From Thalassolituus marinus (GTDB lineage Bacteria; Pseudomonadota; Gammaproteobacteria; Pseudomonadales; Oceanobacteraceae), in assembly GCF_020320395.1 (NCBI RefSeq), contig NZ_JAEDAH010000020.1, forward strand, positions 1-64,000: a stretch of 64,000 nt of DNA. Direction: 5' to 3'. A program made the translations under genes and the position numbers. Position 1 is the first letter of the stretch. Every line of letters begins with the position of its first letter. Below, piece by piece: positions 33,427 through 42,006 of the stretch. The notes beneath the pieces are model-generated. The model had not been told where the DNA came from. It did not search any database and was given only the letters and a program-made list of their open reading frames with translations.

Positions 33427-34154
33427 GTGGTTATTCGTCTCTGGTAGATACGGTACATCAACTTATGCTGGATGAGTTCAGAACGGTGCCTTTTCACAAC
33501 TTGTTTTATCTTGGCTTGTGCCATGCCGGTATGGCGGGCTCGCCAACAGGCGGCACCTGTTCCGATAAGGTGCTGGCTTTCCGTGATCGTTTGACTGCGC
33601 AGGGAATTAAAGCCCGGCTGCACAGTGCGTTAATCAATGGGCAGAACTGCCATCGGGTGCTGGTGCTGGATATTGACGGCGAGCGCTATTTTGCCGACGT
33701 CGGTAATGGCTGGCCGAGCCTGCGGTTATTTCCTGCTGATAGCGATTCGTCTTATTCAGAGTTTGGTATTGAGTTTTTGTCGTATCGTAATGGCGACTGG
33801 TTGGATATTTATCAGCAAAAAGCAGGGCGTTGCAGTTTGTCTGTTCGTATTCCATTGACGCTGATGGATGAAACGCAGGTTGAGCAGGTAATTCAGAATC
33901 GCTTTGATGGTTCGATAGAATATCCCTTTGGTGATGGTATCCGTTGTGCGCAGGTGCTTGGCGATGCCTTTGTTTTTCTGAAACGGGACAGACTCAGAAT
34001 TTTCCGAGCGGACAGGAGCGTTGAGAGCGTCGCTTTACCGGATTGGCGCGATCAGATTACGGCTCTTGAGGCTCGCTTCGGGATCACTTTATCGGATGTG
34101 AATGTCGCGGAACCAGCCTTTGCTGAGAGTCTTGTGCAGGGATGTCAGTTATGA
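33423..34154 (+). CDS. Arylamine N-acetyltransferase-like protein (Cys-His-Asp triad)
   Basis: A 243-residue member of the NAT/transglutaminase-like cysteine-enzyme superfamily. Triad residues are visible: C46 in GGTCSDK, H77 in NCHRVLV and D92 in YFADVGNG. The N-terminal PFHNLFYL matches the PFENL motif of arylamine N-acetyltransferases, and LVLDIDGERYFADVGNGWPS matches the NAT strand preceding the aspartate. Acyl transfer from CoA or an acyl carrier to an amine is the family reaction; proteolysis or transglutamination are alternatives within the fold. Both ends couple to neighbours by ATGA overlaps. Third enzyme of the hsdS-hsdR cassette to act on amines or amides. Confidence 0.78.
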   Translation: MSGYSSLVDTVHQLMLDEFRTVPFHNLFYLGLCHAGMAGSPTGGTCSDKVLAFRDRLTAQGIKARLHSALINGQNCHRVLVLDIDGERYFADVGNGWPSLRLFPADSDSSYSEFGIEFLSYRNGDWLDIYQQKAGRCSLSVRIPLTLMDETQVEQVIQNRFDGSIEYPFGDGIRCAQVLGDAFVFLKRDRLRIFRADRSVESVALPDWRDQITALEARFGITLSDVNVAEPAFAESLVQGCQL

Positions 34155-36643
34155 ATATTCCGGTGGTTGTCATCATTGCGACGTCAAAGCGCCGTACCTC
34201 TCTGCTGCTTGAGCGTGCGCTGCCGTCGGTGTTCAGACAGCAGGGGGTAAATCCTGAATGTATTTACATCGTTGATGACAATAACTGCGAGCGTGAATAT
34301 GAAGCGATCGTACGCGGTGCTGAGAAGGTACGTGAGGTTTATTTCGAGGAAATGTTTCCGCAGGGGATTCCGGATGACTGGTTTCGTGTTCGGGTGATCC
34401 GTAATCACCGTACACAGGGGCACTCAGGCTCGGGTGCCTGGAATACAGGGGCTGAGGCGGCCTTCCGGGCGCATAATGGGTCTTCTGCGAAGTATCTGGC
34501 AATTCTGGATGACGATGATGAGTGGTATCCATCATACCTGTCGGCCTGTTATCGGCTGAGCCAGCAAGGTAAAAAGCCAGCTGCGGCTGTCGTGACCAGC
34601 TTTCACCGTAAAACGGTTGATAAGGCTGAGCTGACCCGTGTGAGCGCAGATGATTTAACGATCGATAGCTTTCTTATCGGTAATCCGGGTTGGCAGGGAA
34701 GTAATACCTTTATTGATATAACGGTGTTCTGGCAGGCTGGTGGGTTTGATGAATCCATGCGCAGTACTCTGGACAGAGATTTGGCTATCCGGGTATTGGA
34801 GGGCTGTGAGTTACGCGATCTGGCGGTTGTGGTTAATCAGCAACCTCTCTGGCGCCATCATACCGATGGTCGTGATCGCGTTACCTTGTGTTCTGCAAGT
34901 AAGCGGCAGGGGTTGGATCAGTTTTATCGTAAGTATTCAGCGCGCATGAGCGCTCAGGTATTCGAACAGTCGCTGGAGCGGGCGTCGCGGTTGTTTGGCT
35001 ATCTATACGAGCCAGTAAGCAGAGAGCCTTGTATGGATATTCAATGGCGCTCTTTTGGTAATGAGGCTCCGGTCAGTCTGCTTATCGGTGTGACATCATC
35101 CTGTGCACGTAACGTTCGGGAGCAGATGTTATCTCTGACGGCGCAGATTAATGCTGAGCCTCAGTTTTCTGGTTATTGTCATTATGTGGTGCTTACTAAT
35201 GGCGTTAATGAGGACGAAATCCAGCAGGCTGTGAGTGAACTTACTTGTGATTTGTTTTGTACTCGCGTTATTACCTTGCAGGAGCAGAGGCAGAGTCGTT
35301 TCCGTTTCCCTTACCGGGATATCTATGCCAGTGAAGAGTTACATAAAAAGTCGATAGCGCACTCCAGAACACTGCTTCAGTTTTTCTGCTGGGAAATGAC
35401 TCAGCGTGAAGGTGGCCCCGAATACGTTTTAATTCTGGATGATGACCTTCTGTTTGAGACGCTGGCCTTGCAGGATGGTCAGCTGATTACCCAAAAACTG
35501 GATTTTCTTGGCAAGATTGCGAAGTTAGGCCGCGAATCAACGGCTGACATGCTGGTGTCTGCTTACTCTGATGCACCTGCATTGCCTTTTTATAGCTCCA
35601 TACGTACGCAGCTACTCGACACCTATTATTCATTGCATGAGTTTCTCGGTTGCAATGCTGCTGGCTCGACGGGCAATAGTCATTGTTATCAGCTTTCTGT
35701 GCTGAGCACCCGTGATGATTATTACTACGATCTGTCTTCCTCCCGCAGTGATCATCTAGAATCTCCGGTGCTCTGGCAGAACGCCAATACACCTGGGCAT
35801 GCTGTTTCCCTTGGTGATCTTCTGGCCGATATTGCGCACCTGAACAACGAAGCCAATATCACGCGACCGTTACTGGCAACTCATCAGCAGTGGGCAGAGC
35901 TAAATGGTCAACCATCGTTCCGCAGAGGTGGCATCGCTCTGTACCGGAATCTTGGTCTGTTGGTTGATGTACCGAATCTTGCACCACTTATGTCGATAAC
36001 GGGCAGTGGAGGTCACTCACGGCGCAGTGATTTTATATCTGCGATTTATATGACAGAAATAGCAGGCAAGTCTGTTGAGCTGGTATCGCTGCCTTTGCGT
36101 CATCACCGGCGTCAGCAGAACAAGCCTTGTGACCTGAGTGCAATGAAGCTGGCAAACGATATTATCGGTTTGTGCTTCTACCGGGTGTTCAGGGAGTTCT
36201 GTCGTAACCCTGAGATCGCTGGAGATACTTTGAGGGGCAGTTTCTCTGATCTGGTAGATCACTATCTGGTGTTGATGAGTCTGAACAATTTACGGGCTGA
36301 GCAGTTGGTCATGCTGATTGAGAATCTGCTCGTTTCCGCTGATCTATCAAATATGGGATCAGATCCTGTGGTTGCTGGCCATATCAGGCGCGCCCGGTTG
36401 GATATGGCACAATTCAGACGCGAACATCTGACAGAGCAGTTCGCCAGTCAGGTAGGCGAGATCAGGACGGTCATCGAATCTTTTGATGTCTTTGAGCAGA
36501 TTGTCAGGATCTATGGGATTTTCAAAGATAGGTCGGGTCATAAGTGGAACCTATGTGACAAAGCAGAGGCTTTGTCGCAGTTGTGCGGTTATGATGATTC
36601 GATGATATTGCAGGATACATGCTTTACAGGGACAGACATTTGA
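34151..36643 (+). CDS. Large protein with two glycosyltransferase-like (GT-A) domains
   Basis: An 830-residue cytoplasmic protein. Residues 1-300 are a family 2 glycosyltransferase: VVVIIATSKRRTSLLLERALPSVFRQ, YIVDDN at 39-44 and DDDDEW at 120-125 as the DxD metal motif. Residues 310-660 look like a second GT-A domain (VSLLIGVTSSCARNVREQMLSL; YVLILDDDLLFE with DDD at 430-432; GNSHCYQLSVLS). The C-terminal ~170 residues are helical. ATG at 34151 is preferred over 34142 because it gives ATGA coupling and a properly spaced CAGGG. No membrane helix is seen, so it probably acts on a soluble or carrier-bound acceptor. Last of the five cassette genes; its stop overlaps the hsdR start. Confidence 0.78.
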   Translation: MNIPVVVIIATSKRRTSLLLERALPSVFRQQGVNPECIYIVDDNNCEREYEAIVRGAEKVREVYFEEMFPQGIPDDWFRVRVIRNHRTQGHSGSGAWNTGAEAAFRAHNGSSAKYLAILDDDDEWYPSYLSACYRLSQQGKKPAAAVVTSFHRKTVDKAELTRVSADDLTIDSFLIGNPGWQGSNTFIDITVFWQAGGFDESMRSTLDRDLAIRVLEGCELRDLAVVVNQQPLWRHHTDGRDRVTLCSASKRQGLDQFYRKYSARMSAQVFEQSLERASRLFGYLYEPVSREPCMDIQWRSFGNEAPVSLLIGVTSSCARNVREQMLSLTAQINAEPQFSGYCHYVVLTNGVNEDEIQQAVSELTCDLFCTRVITLQEQRQSRFRFPYRDIYASEELHKKSIAHSRTLLQFFCWEMTQREGGPEYVLILDDDLLFETLALQDGQLITQKLDFLGKIAKLGRESTADMLVSAYSDAPALPFYSSIRTQLLDTYYSLHEFLGCNAAGSTGNSHCYQLSVLSTRDDYYYDLSSSRSDHLESPVLWQNANTPGHAVSLGDLLADIAHLNNEANITRPLLATHQQWAELNGQPSFRRGGIALYRNLGLLVDVPNLAPLMSITGSGGHSRRSDFISAIYMTEIAGKSVELVSLPLRHHRRQQNKPCDLSAMKLANDIIGLCFYRVFREFCRNPEIAGDTLRGSFSDLVDHYLVLMSLNNLRAEQLVMLIENLLVSADLSNMGSDPVVAGHIRRARLDMAQFRREHLTEQFASQVGEIRTVIESFDVFEQIVRIYGIFKDRSGHKWNLCDKAEALSQLCGYDDSMILQDTCFTGTDI

Positions 36644-39600
36644 GCAACTTTAACGAAGCCGCATTAGAACAGGCCATCATCGAACTACTTGGTCAGCAGG
36701 GTTACCCGCATGTATTGGGTAGCACCCTCGACCGCGCCCCGCATGAGGTGCTGATCAAAGACGATCTGCGTGCTTACCTGAACAAACGCTATCAGGCCGA
36801 TGGCATTACCGAGGCCGAAATCGTTTCTGTGATCAACCGCCTGGATCGTTTGCCTGCCGCTGACCTGTATGACTCTAACCGCAGCATTCATAAGCTGGTG
36901 GCCGATGGCTTTTTACTGAAGCGTGAAGATCGTTCGAAGAAAGACCTCTATGTTCAACTCATTGACTATGCCGGGTTGCCCGAGCAACGACTGCCTGAAG
37001 AAGGTGAGGTCGAGTCGATTGATGCAAGCGCCCCTGAAAATCAGATCGCCAACAACACCGCTGCTTATGGCACCGCCAATATCTACAAGGTAGTGAACCA
37101 GCTTGAGATTGAAGGCAAAGAGCTGCGTATTCCGGATGCGATTCTGTATATCAATGGTCTGCCGCTGGTGGTGTTTGAGTTTAAGAGTGCCGTCCGCGAA
37201 GAAGTTAATATTGAAGAAGCGTACAAGCAGCTGACTGTCCGTTACGCCCGTGATATCCCTGAGCTGATGAAGTACAACGCACTGTGCATCATCAGCGATG
37301 GCGTGAACTCGCGCATGGGCTCGCTGTTTGCCCCGTATGAGTTTTTCTATACCTGGCGTAAAGTCACGGGCGATGAAACCATCGAGCAGGATGGCATTAA
37401 CTCGCTGCATACCATGATTGAGGGGCTGTTTGATCACACCCGCCTGCGGGAGGTGATCCGCCACTTTATCTACTTCCCGGATACCTCAAAACGGCAGGAA
37501 AAAATCGTCTGCCGTTATCCGCAGTTTTATGCGGCCAACAAGCTGTATCAGAATATTCTGCGCCACCGTAAACCCGAGGGGGACGGTAAAGGCGGCACTT
37601 ACTTTGGGGCTACCGGCTGCGGCAAAAGCTACACCATGATGTTTTTAACCCGGTTGCTGATGAAAAGCGTCGAGTTTGAAAGCCCGACCATTGTGCTGAT
37701 TACTGACCGTACCGATCTGGATGATCAGCTCTCGGGGCAGTTTACGGGGGCTAAGGGCTATATCGGCGATCAGCATGTGATCAGTGTCGAAAGCCGCACG
37801 CACCTGCGTGAGCTGTTAAAAGGCCGCAACAGTGGCGGGGTGTTCCTCACCACGATTCATAAGTTCACCGAAGATACCGAGTTGCTGACTGAGCGCAGCA
37901 ATGTGATCTGTATTTCTGACGAAGCGCACCGCAGCCAGATTAATCTTGAGCAGAAAGTCGTTATTGATAAGAAGAAAGGCATCGTCAGAAAAACGTTTGG
38001 CTTTGCTAAATATCTGCATGACTCATTGCCCAACGCCACCTTTGTGGGCTTCACCGGCACACCGATTGACGCCACGTTGGATGTGTTTGGTGAAGTCGTT
38101 GACAGCTACACCATGACAGAGTCAGTCAAAGACGAAATCACGGTGCGTATCGTGTATGAGGGCCGTGCCGCCAAAGTCGTGCTGGATAACGATAAGCTGA
38201 AAGAGATCGAAGACTATTACAGCGACTGTGCCGATCAGGGCGCCAGCGATTACCAGATTGAAGAGAGCAAAAAAGCCAGTGCCAATATGAATGCGATTCT
38301 CGGTGATCCGGATCGCATTAAAGCGCTGGCGAAAGATTTTGTAGAGCATTACGAAAAACGCATCGAAGAAGGCGCGACCTTGAAAGGCAAGGCCATGTTC
38401 GTTTGCAGCAGTCGTGACATTGCCTATCGCTTCTGGAAAGAGGTTGTTGAGCTGCGCCCACAGTGGAATGAAGTGCTGGTGGCCGAAGAGGGCAGTGAGT
38501 TATCAGAGCAGGAGCAGAAAGAGATTAAGCCGATGGAGCGGATCAAAATGATCATGACCCGCGGCAAGGATGATCCGAAAGCACTGTATGAGATGCTCGG
38601 CACCAAGGAATACCGCAAAGAGCTGGACCGCCAGTTTAAGAATGCCAAATCCAATTTTAAAATCGCCATTGTGGTGGATATGTGGCTGACCGGCTTTGAT
38701 GTGCCGTTTCTCGATACCATTTACATCGACAAACCGATTCAGCGCCACAATTTGATTCAGACCATCTCGCGGGTAAACCGCAAGTTTGAAGGCAAAGAGA
38801 AGGGGCTGGTGGTCGATTACATCGGCATCAAAAAGCAGATGAATATGGCACTGGCGCACTACAACAAAGCCGACCAGCAGAACTTTGAAGAAATCGCCCA
38901 GTCGGTGATTGTGGTGAAAGATCACCTCGATTTACTGGGTAAAATCTTCCACAAATTTGATACCAAACCCTATTTTAACGGCACTCCGCTGGAGCAGCTT
39001 AACTGCCTGAATATGGCGGCGGAGTTTGTGCAGATAACCGATAAGATCGAAAAACGTTTTATGGCGCTGGTAAAACGCTTAAAAGCCGCATTCGATATCT
39101 GCAGTGGTTCAGAAAGTATCAGTCAGGAAGAGCGCGATTTGGTTCACTTCTACCTGGCCGTGCGCTCCATCGTGTTTAAGCTCACCAAAGGCAATGCACC
39201 CGATACTGCACAGATGAACGCCCGCGTGCGTGAAATGATCGCCGAAGCACTGAAAGCCGATGGCGTAGAAGAAATCTTTAAGCTGGGAGAAGAGCAGGGC
39301 GGCGAAGTCGATATCTTCGATGACGACTATCTGGCCAAGATTGAAAAAATCAAACTGCCCAATACCCGCATCAAGCTGTTGCAACAACTGCTTGCACGCG
39401 CCATTGAAGACTTTAAAAAGGTCAACAAAACCCAGGGCATGAACTTCAGCGAGAAATTCCGCAAGCTGGTGGAAAACTACAACGAGCGCAACGAAGACAG
39501 TGTATTGGTCAGTGATGTGCTGGAGGACTTTTCGGAAGAACTGGTCGACCTGCTGCAGGCACTGAAGAAAGAGAAAGAATCTTTCGCAGACCTTGGCATC

Positions 39601-39888
39601 GACCTCGAAGAAAAAGCTTTCTATGACATCCTGCTGAAGCTTGCCCACAAATACGACTTCACCTATCCGGAAGACAAACTGCTAACCCTCGCCAAAGCAG
39701 TAAAAGAATTGGTGGACGACAAAGCTCAGTTTACCGACTGGGACCAGCGTGAAGATATCAAAGCAGAACTGAAAGTCGGGCTGATCCTGCTGTTAGCCAA
39801 ACATGGCTACCCGCCAGTAGACAAAGACGAAGTGTACAAAGAGATTTTTGAGCAGGCGGAGAACTTCCGGAAGTATCGGGAGGGGTAG
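36640..39888 (+). CDS. hsdR: Type I restriction endonuclease subunit HsdR
   Basis: A 1082-residue motor and nuclease subunit. TTG at 36640 is preferred because it restores the usual N-terminus (SNFNEAALEQAIIELL), overlaps the upstream stop and has AGGGA seven bases before it; ATG at 36619 is the alternative. The N-terminal nuclease has DAILYINGLPLVVFEFKSA (D...ExK). SF2 helicase motifs: GATGCGKSYTM (I), VLITDRTDLDDQL (Ia), CISDEAHRSQ (II), FTGTPID (III) and IQTISRVNRKFEGK (VI). A C-terminal helical region contacts HsdM. It translocates DNA and cleaves unmethylated DNA far from the site. Separated from hsdS by 6.9 kb of cassette genes yet overlapping the last of them. Confidence 0.95.
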   Translation: MSNFNEAALEQAIIELLGQQGYPHVLGSTLDRAPHEVLIKDDLRAYLNKRYQADGITEAEIVSVINRLDRLPAADLYDSNRSIHKLVADGFLLKREDRSKKDLYVQLIDYAGLPEQRLPEEGEVESIDASAPENQIANNTAAYGTANIYKVVNQLEIEGKELRIPDAILYINGLPLVVFEFKSAVREEVNIEEAYKQLTVRYARDIPELMKYNALCIISDGVNSRMGSLFAPYEFFYTWRKVTGDETIEQDGINSLHTMIEGLFDHTRLREVIRHFIYFPDTSKRQEKIVCRYPQFYAANKLYQNILRHRKPEGDGKGGTYFGATGCGKSYTMMFLTRLLMKSVEFESPTIVLITDRTDLDDQLSGQFTGAKGYIGDQHVISVESRTHLRELLKGRNSGGVFLTTIHKFTEDTELLTERSNVICISDEAHRSQINLEQKVVIDKKKGIVRKTFGFAKYLHDSLPNATFVGFTGTPIDATLDVFGEVVDSYTMTESVKDEITVRIVYEGRAAKVVLDNDKLKEIEDYYSDCADQGASDYQIEESKKASANMNAILGDPDRIKALAKDFVEHYEKRIEEGATLKGKAMFVCSSRDIAYRFWKEVVELRPQWNEVLVAEEGSELSEQEQKEIKPMERIKMIMTRGKDDPKALYEMLGTKEYRKELDRQFKNAKSNFKIAIVVDMWLTGFDVPFLDTIYIDKPIQRHNLIQTISRVNRKFEGKEKGLVVDYIGIKKQMNMALAHYNKADQQNFEEIAQSVIVVKDHLDLLGKIFHKFDTKPYFNGTPLEQLNCLNMAAEFVQITDKIEKRFMALVKRLKAAFDICSGSESISQEERDLVHFYLAVRSIVFKLTKGNAPDTAQMNARVREMIAEALKADGVEEIFKLGEEQGGEVDIFDDDYLAKIEKIKLPNTRIKLLQQLLARAIEDFKKVNKTQGMNFSEKFRKLVENYNERNEDSVLVSDVLEDFSEELVDLLQALKKEKESFADLGIDLEEKAFYDILLKLAHKYDFTYPEDKLLTLAKAVKELVDDKAQFTDWDQREDIKAELKVGLILLLAKHGYPPVDKDEVYKEIFEQAENFRKYREG

Positions 39889-39951
39889 TAATACCTGTTG
39901 TGGGCCTGATCCTAAGGTCAGCAACAGTTGCCTGAATGCCGTATCACTTAG

Positions 39952-39980
39952 AAAAAGCACGCCAATAGGCGTGCTTCTTT
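39952..39980 (+). terminator. hsd operon terminator
   Basis: AAGCACGCC-AATA-GGCGTGCTT followed by CTTT, 65 bases after the hsdR stop. It closes the mrr/hsd cassette transcript. Confidence 0.85.
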
Positions 39981-40043
39981 CGTTATGCGGCTTCAGATCA
40001 TGTATAGTTCAGCGAAGGATCAACACCACAAAAGGAATTTGTT

Positions 40044-41028
40044 ATGTTGGCGAACGAGCAATCGCTGCAATATCTTGAATACCGCGTGAAGTCGGGCGAT
40101 ACGCTGGCTTATATCATTTCTCGCTTCTACGATACCGCCCCTGGTAGCAATCAATATCGCTATCGGATCGCACAAATCATGAAGCTGAATCCCCATGTCA
40201 TCAATCCAGACCGGATATACGCAGGCGATTTCCTGATCCTTGCTGCGGAATCAGGCACTGAAATGTGTACGACTGAAGATAAGGGCAAAGAGATCTTTTC
40301 GCCGCCACTGCCTTCTCTGGTTTTGCCTTCGGTTCCTGTTGATAGTGACGCCGACTTCTGGGCGTTAAGCTGGCTTGCTAACCACTCAAACTATCTGGTT
40401 CTTCCAGGCAGTACTTTATTGGGAGCGAAATCCAACCTGTTAAGTGGGGGCAAATATCGGTCTGGTCGAGAATGTCAGTGATCTCTACCTTGAATATAAG
40501 GCAGGTAAGATCAGTAAGCCCCAATATGATTACCAGCGTAAGAAGTCACTGGACTTGCTGCGTAAGAACATTGGCCCCTTCGAAAAGCTTCTGTACGGCG
40601 ATAAAACACCTCATCAGGTAGTACGCATAGCAAGAGGTGGAGCAATTCCGGCAACAGCACGCATTGCGGAGAATGCGCAGCATCTGAAAAAGTTGGCTTC
40701 TTTAGCTAAAAGTGGTGGTGTTGTACTAACGGGTGTCGGGGTGGCTGCATCCTGTATGCAGATTGCTGATGCAAGTAGTACCCAGGAGAAGAACGAGATC
40801 TTCGTAGAAACATTGATGAGTACGTCGATGGGGGTTCTAGGAGGTGCGATGGTAAGTTTGTTTTTGATATCTAACCCTGTCGGTTGGGGAACTGCGATTG
40901 TTCTGGCGGCAGGTTCTGTTGCTGCGAGCTATGCTGCTGGTAAAGCAGCCAGGGTTGCTTATGATGCTTCCGGGGCCAAGGTGGATTTTGTGACAGGTAG
41001 TGGAGTTGGAAACATATGTCGGAAGTAG
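40044..41028 (+). pseudogene. Frameshifted LysM-type effector/toxin-like gene
   Basis: Two open frames (40044-40481 and 40444-41028) together match the intact LysM protein at 43213-44265. The 5' part has a LysM domain (YLEYRVKSGDTLAYIISRFYD...NPDRIYAGDFLIL). The 3' part has YLEYKAGKISKPQYDYQRKK, shared with EKYKAGKISKGQYDYARKK in the intact copy, and a glycine-rich hydrophobic C-terminus (ILAAGSVAASYAAGKAARVAYDASGAKVDFVTGSG). The frames meet at a run of five Gs (40446-40450); four Gs would restore one ~328-residue protein. It is a pseudogene, a phase-variable gene or a sequencing error. The 3' end overlaps a small membrane-protein gene, as in the intact pair. Confidence 0.75.
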
Positions 41029-41402
41029 TGCTTCAGCAAGCATTTATGCTTTGGATGTACTCGATCCTGGCATTCTGGATATGGGGAGGGGTCTCTGTAG
41101 GATTTCTGGTAGCGACTCCTCGTAGTTTTCTGGAAAAATACTTTTCCGAACCTTATTTTGGGCCGGGTGAGCTCGCATTCCTGTCAGGTTTTCCAACTAA
41201 TCTGATGCGGAATGTTATGTTTATCCGTCTTCTTGCATCACCCTCTTCTGGCAAAAAGAGAGGGCTGACGGAAGCATATAAAGACGTACCCGGTTGGCTG
41301 ATTAAGTTTGCCAGGTTCTTGTATATAACGCTTCTTTTGGTACTCGCCTGGTTTTTAGGCGTGACGGTCTTCTGGTGTATTTACATTGTTTTTTACCATT
41401 AA
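41016..41402 (+). CDS. Small membrane protein, putative immunity protein (copy 1)
   Basis: A 128-residue protein with two predicted membrane helices, one near the N-terminus (LWMYSILAFWIWGGVSVGFLVA) and one near the C-terminus (FLYITLLLVLAWFLGVTVFWCIYIVF). The central cytoplasmic or periplasmic loop carries the signature PYFGPGELAFLSGFPTNLMRNVMFIRLLASPSSGKKRGL. It overlaps the frameshifted LysM gene by 13 bases, the arrangement expected of a toxin with its immunity gene. Four relatives lie within 2.3 kb. Immunity function is inferred from context; the family is not one I can name. Confidence 0.75.
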   Translation: MSEVVLQQAFMLWMYSILAFWIWGGVSVGFLVATPRSFLEKYFSEPYFGPGELAFLSGFPTNLMRNVMFIRLLASPSSGKKRGLTEAYKDVPGWLIKFARFLYITLLLVLAWFLGVTVFWCIYIVFYH

Positions 41403-41439
41403 AAAGCATGGTAATGGATGTTTTAGAATTTATTAGCCA

Positions 41440-41829
41440 ATGCCTGACGTAGTTTATACATATCTGTTTTGGGCATTGATGGCATCAGCTGTTGGGATGT
41501 TGGTTTGGACATTAACGTCCATTCCGCTAATGTTCATTCTTTCCAAAGGATTTATGGATAAGTATTTCGTTAAGCCTTATTTCAACTCGGGTGAGATCGT
41601 TTTCTTATCCGGTTTTCCAGGCAATCTTATTCGTAATGTTATGTTCATCAGACTGCTTGCGTCACCCTCTTCGGGAGAGATCAGGGGGTTGGCTGGTGCT
41701 TATGAAGATGTATCGTTGGGTGTAAGAACATATGCCTTGTATTTATATCGTTCACTTCAAATAGTGTTGGTCTGGATGTTTGGTACATTAATAATAATGT
41801 CCTTTGTGTTATTTCTGGACTCCTATTGA
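41440..41829 (+). CDS. Small membrane protein, putative immunity protein (copy 2)
   Basis: A 129-residue paralogue of the 41016 gene with the same layout: N-terminal helix (YLFWALMASAVGMLVWTLTSIPLMFIL), loop KPYFNSGEIVFLSGFPGNLIRNVMFIRLLASPSSGEIRGLAGAYEDV, then a C-terminal helix (LQIVLVWMFGTLIIMSFVLFL). The loop is almost identical to copy 1 while the helices differ, which hints at diversification of toxin-facing parts. There is no toxin gene immediately before it, so it looks like an orphan copy. Confidence 0.72.
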   Translation: MPDVVYTYLFWALMASAVGMLVWTLTSIPLMFILSKGFMDKYFVKPYFNSGEIVFLSGFPGNLIRNVMFIRLLASPSSGEIRGLAGAYEDVSLGVRTYALYLYRSLQIVLVWMFGTLIIMSFVLFLDSY

Positions 41830-41901
41830 TGCTGCTTCAGGCGTTCTGTATCGTTTTTTCGCTGAATGAAAAGCCGTGGAGCTGAACTGATATTGATGTG
41901 A

Positions 41902-42006
41902 GGGTGCGGTGCATTGTGTTATGCACCGGGTAAAGCGGCACGGAAGGCATACGATGTTTTCGGTAATAGAATCGACTTGGTTTCAGGGACGGGGGGTTGG
42001 CGCTGT
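41902..42006 (+). pseudogene. Relic of a LysM-toxin C-terminus
   Basis: Translation gives LCYAPGKAARKAYDVFGNRIDLVSGTGG, clearly related to SYAAGKAARVAYDASGAKVDFVTGSG at the end of the frameshifted toxin. Only the last ~30 codons survive, directly before the third small membrane-protein gene. This implies loss of a second toxin gene or a partial duplication. Confidence 0.65.

Noticed and set aside
29776-36643. A named defence system (for example CBASS, Thoeris, Gabija, BREX) inside the RM operon
   Set aside because: SLOG and kinase-like folds occur in some defence systems, but none of the cyclase, TIR, Sir2, OLD-nuclease or PglZ hallmarks is present, so no name is given.
40440-40460. Programmed ribosomal frameshifting at the G5 run
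   Set aside because: No slippery heptamer of known type and no convincing downstream pseudoknot could be shown; mutation or phase variation is simpler.
40044-41028. Two separate genes (a LysM protein and an unrelated membrane protein)
   Set aside because: The two frames are consecutive parts of one protein when compared with the intact homologue at 43213-44265, joined at a G5 run.
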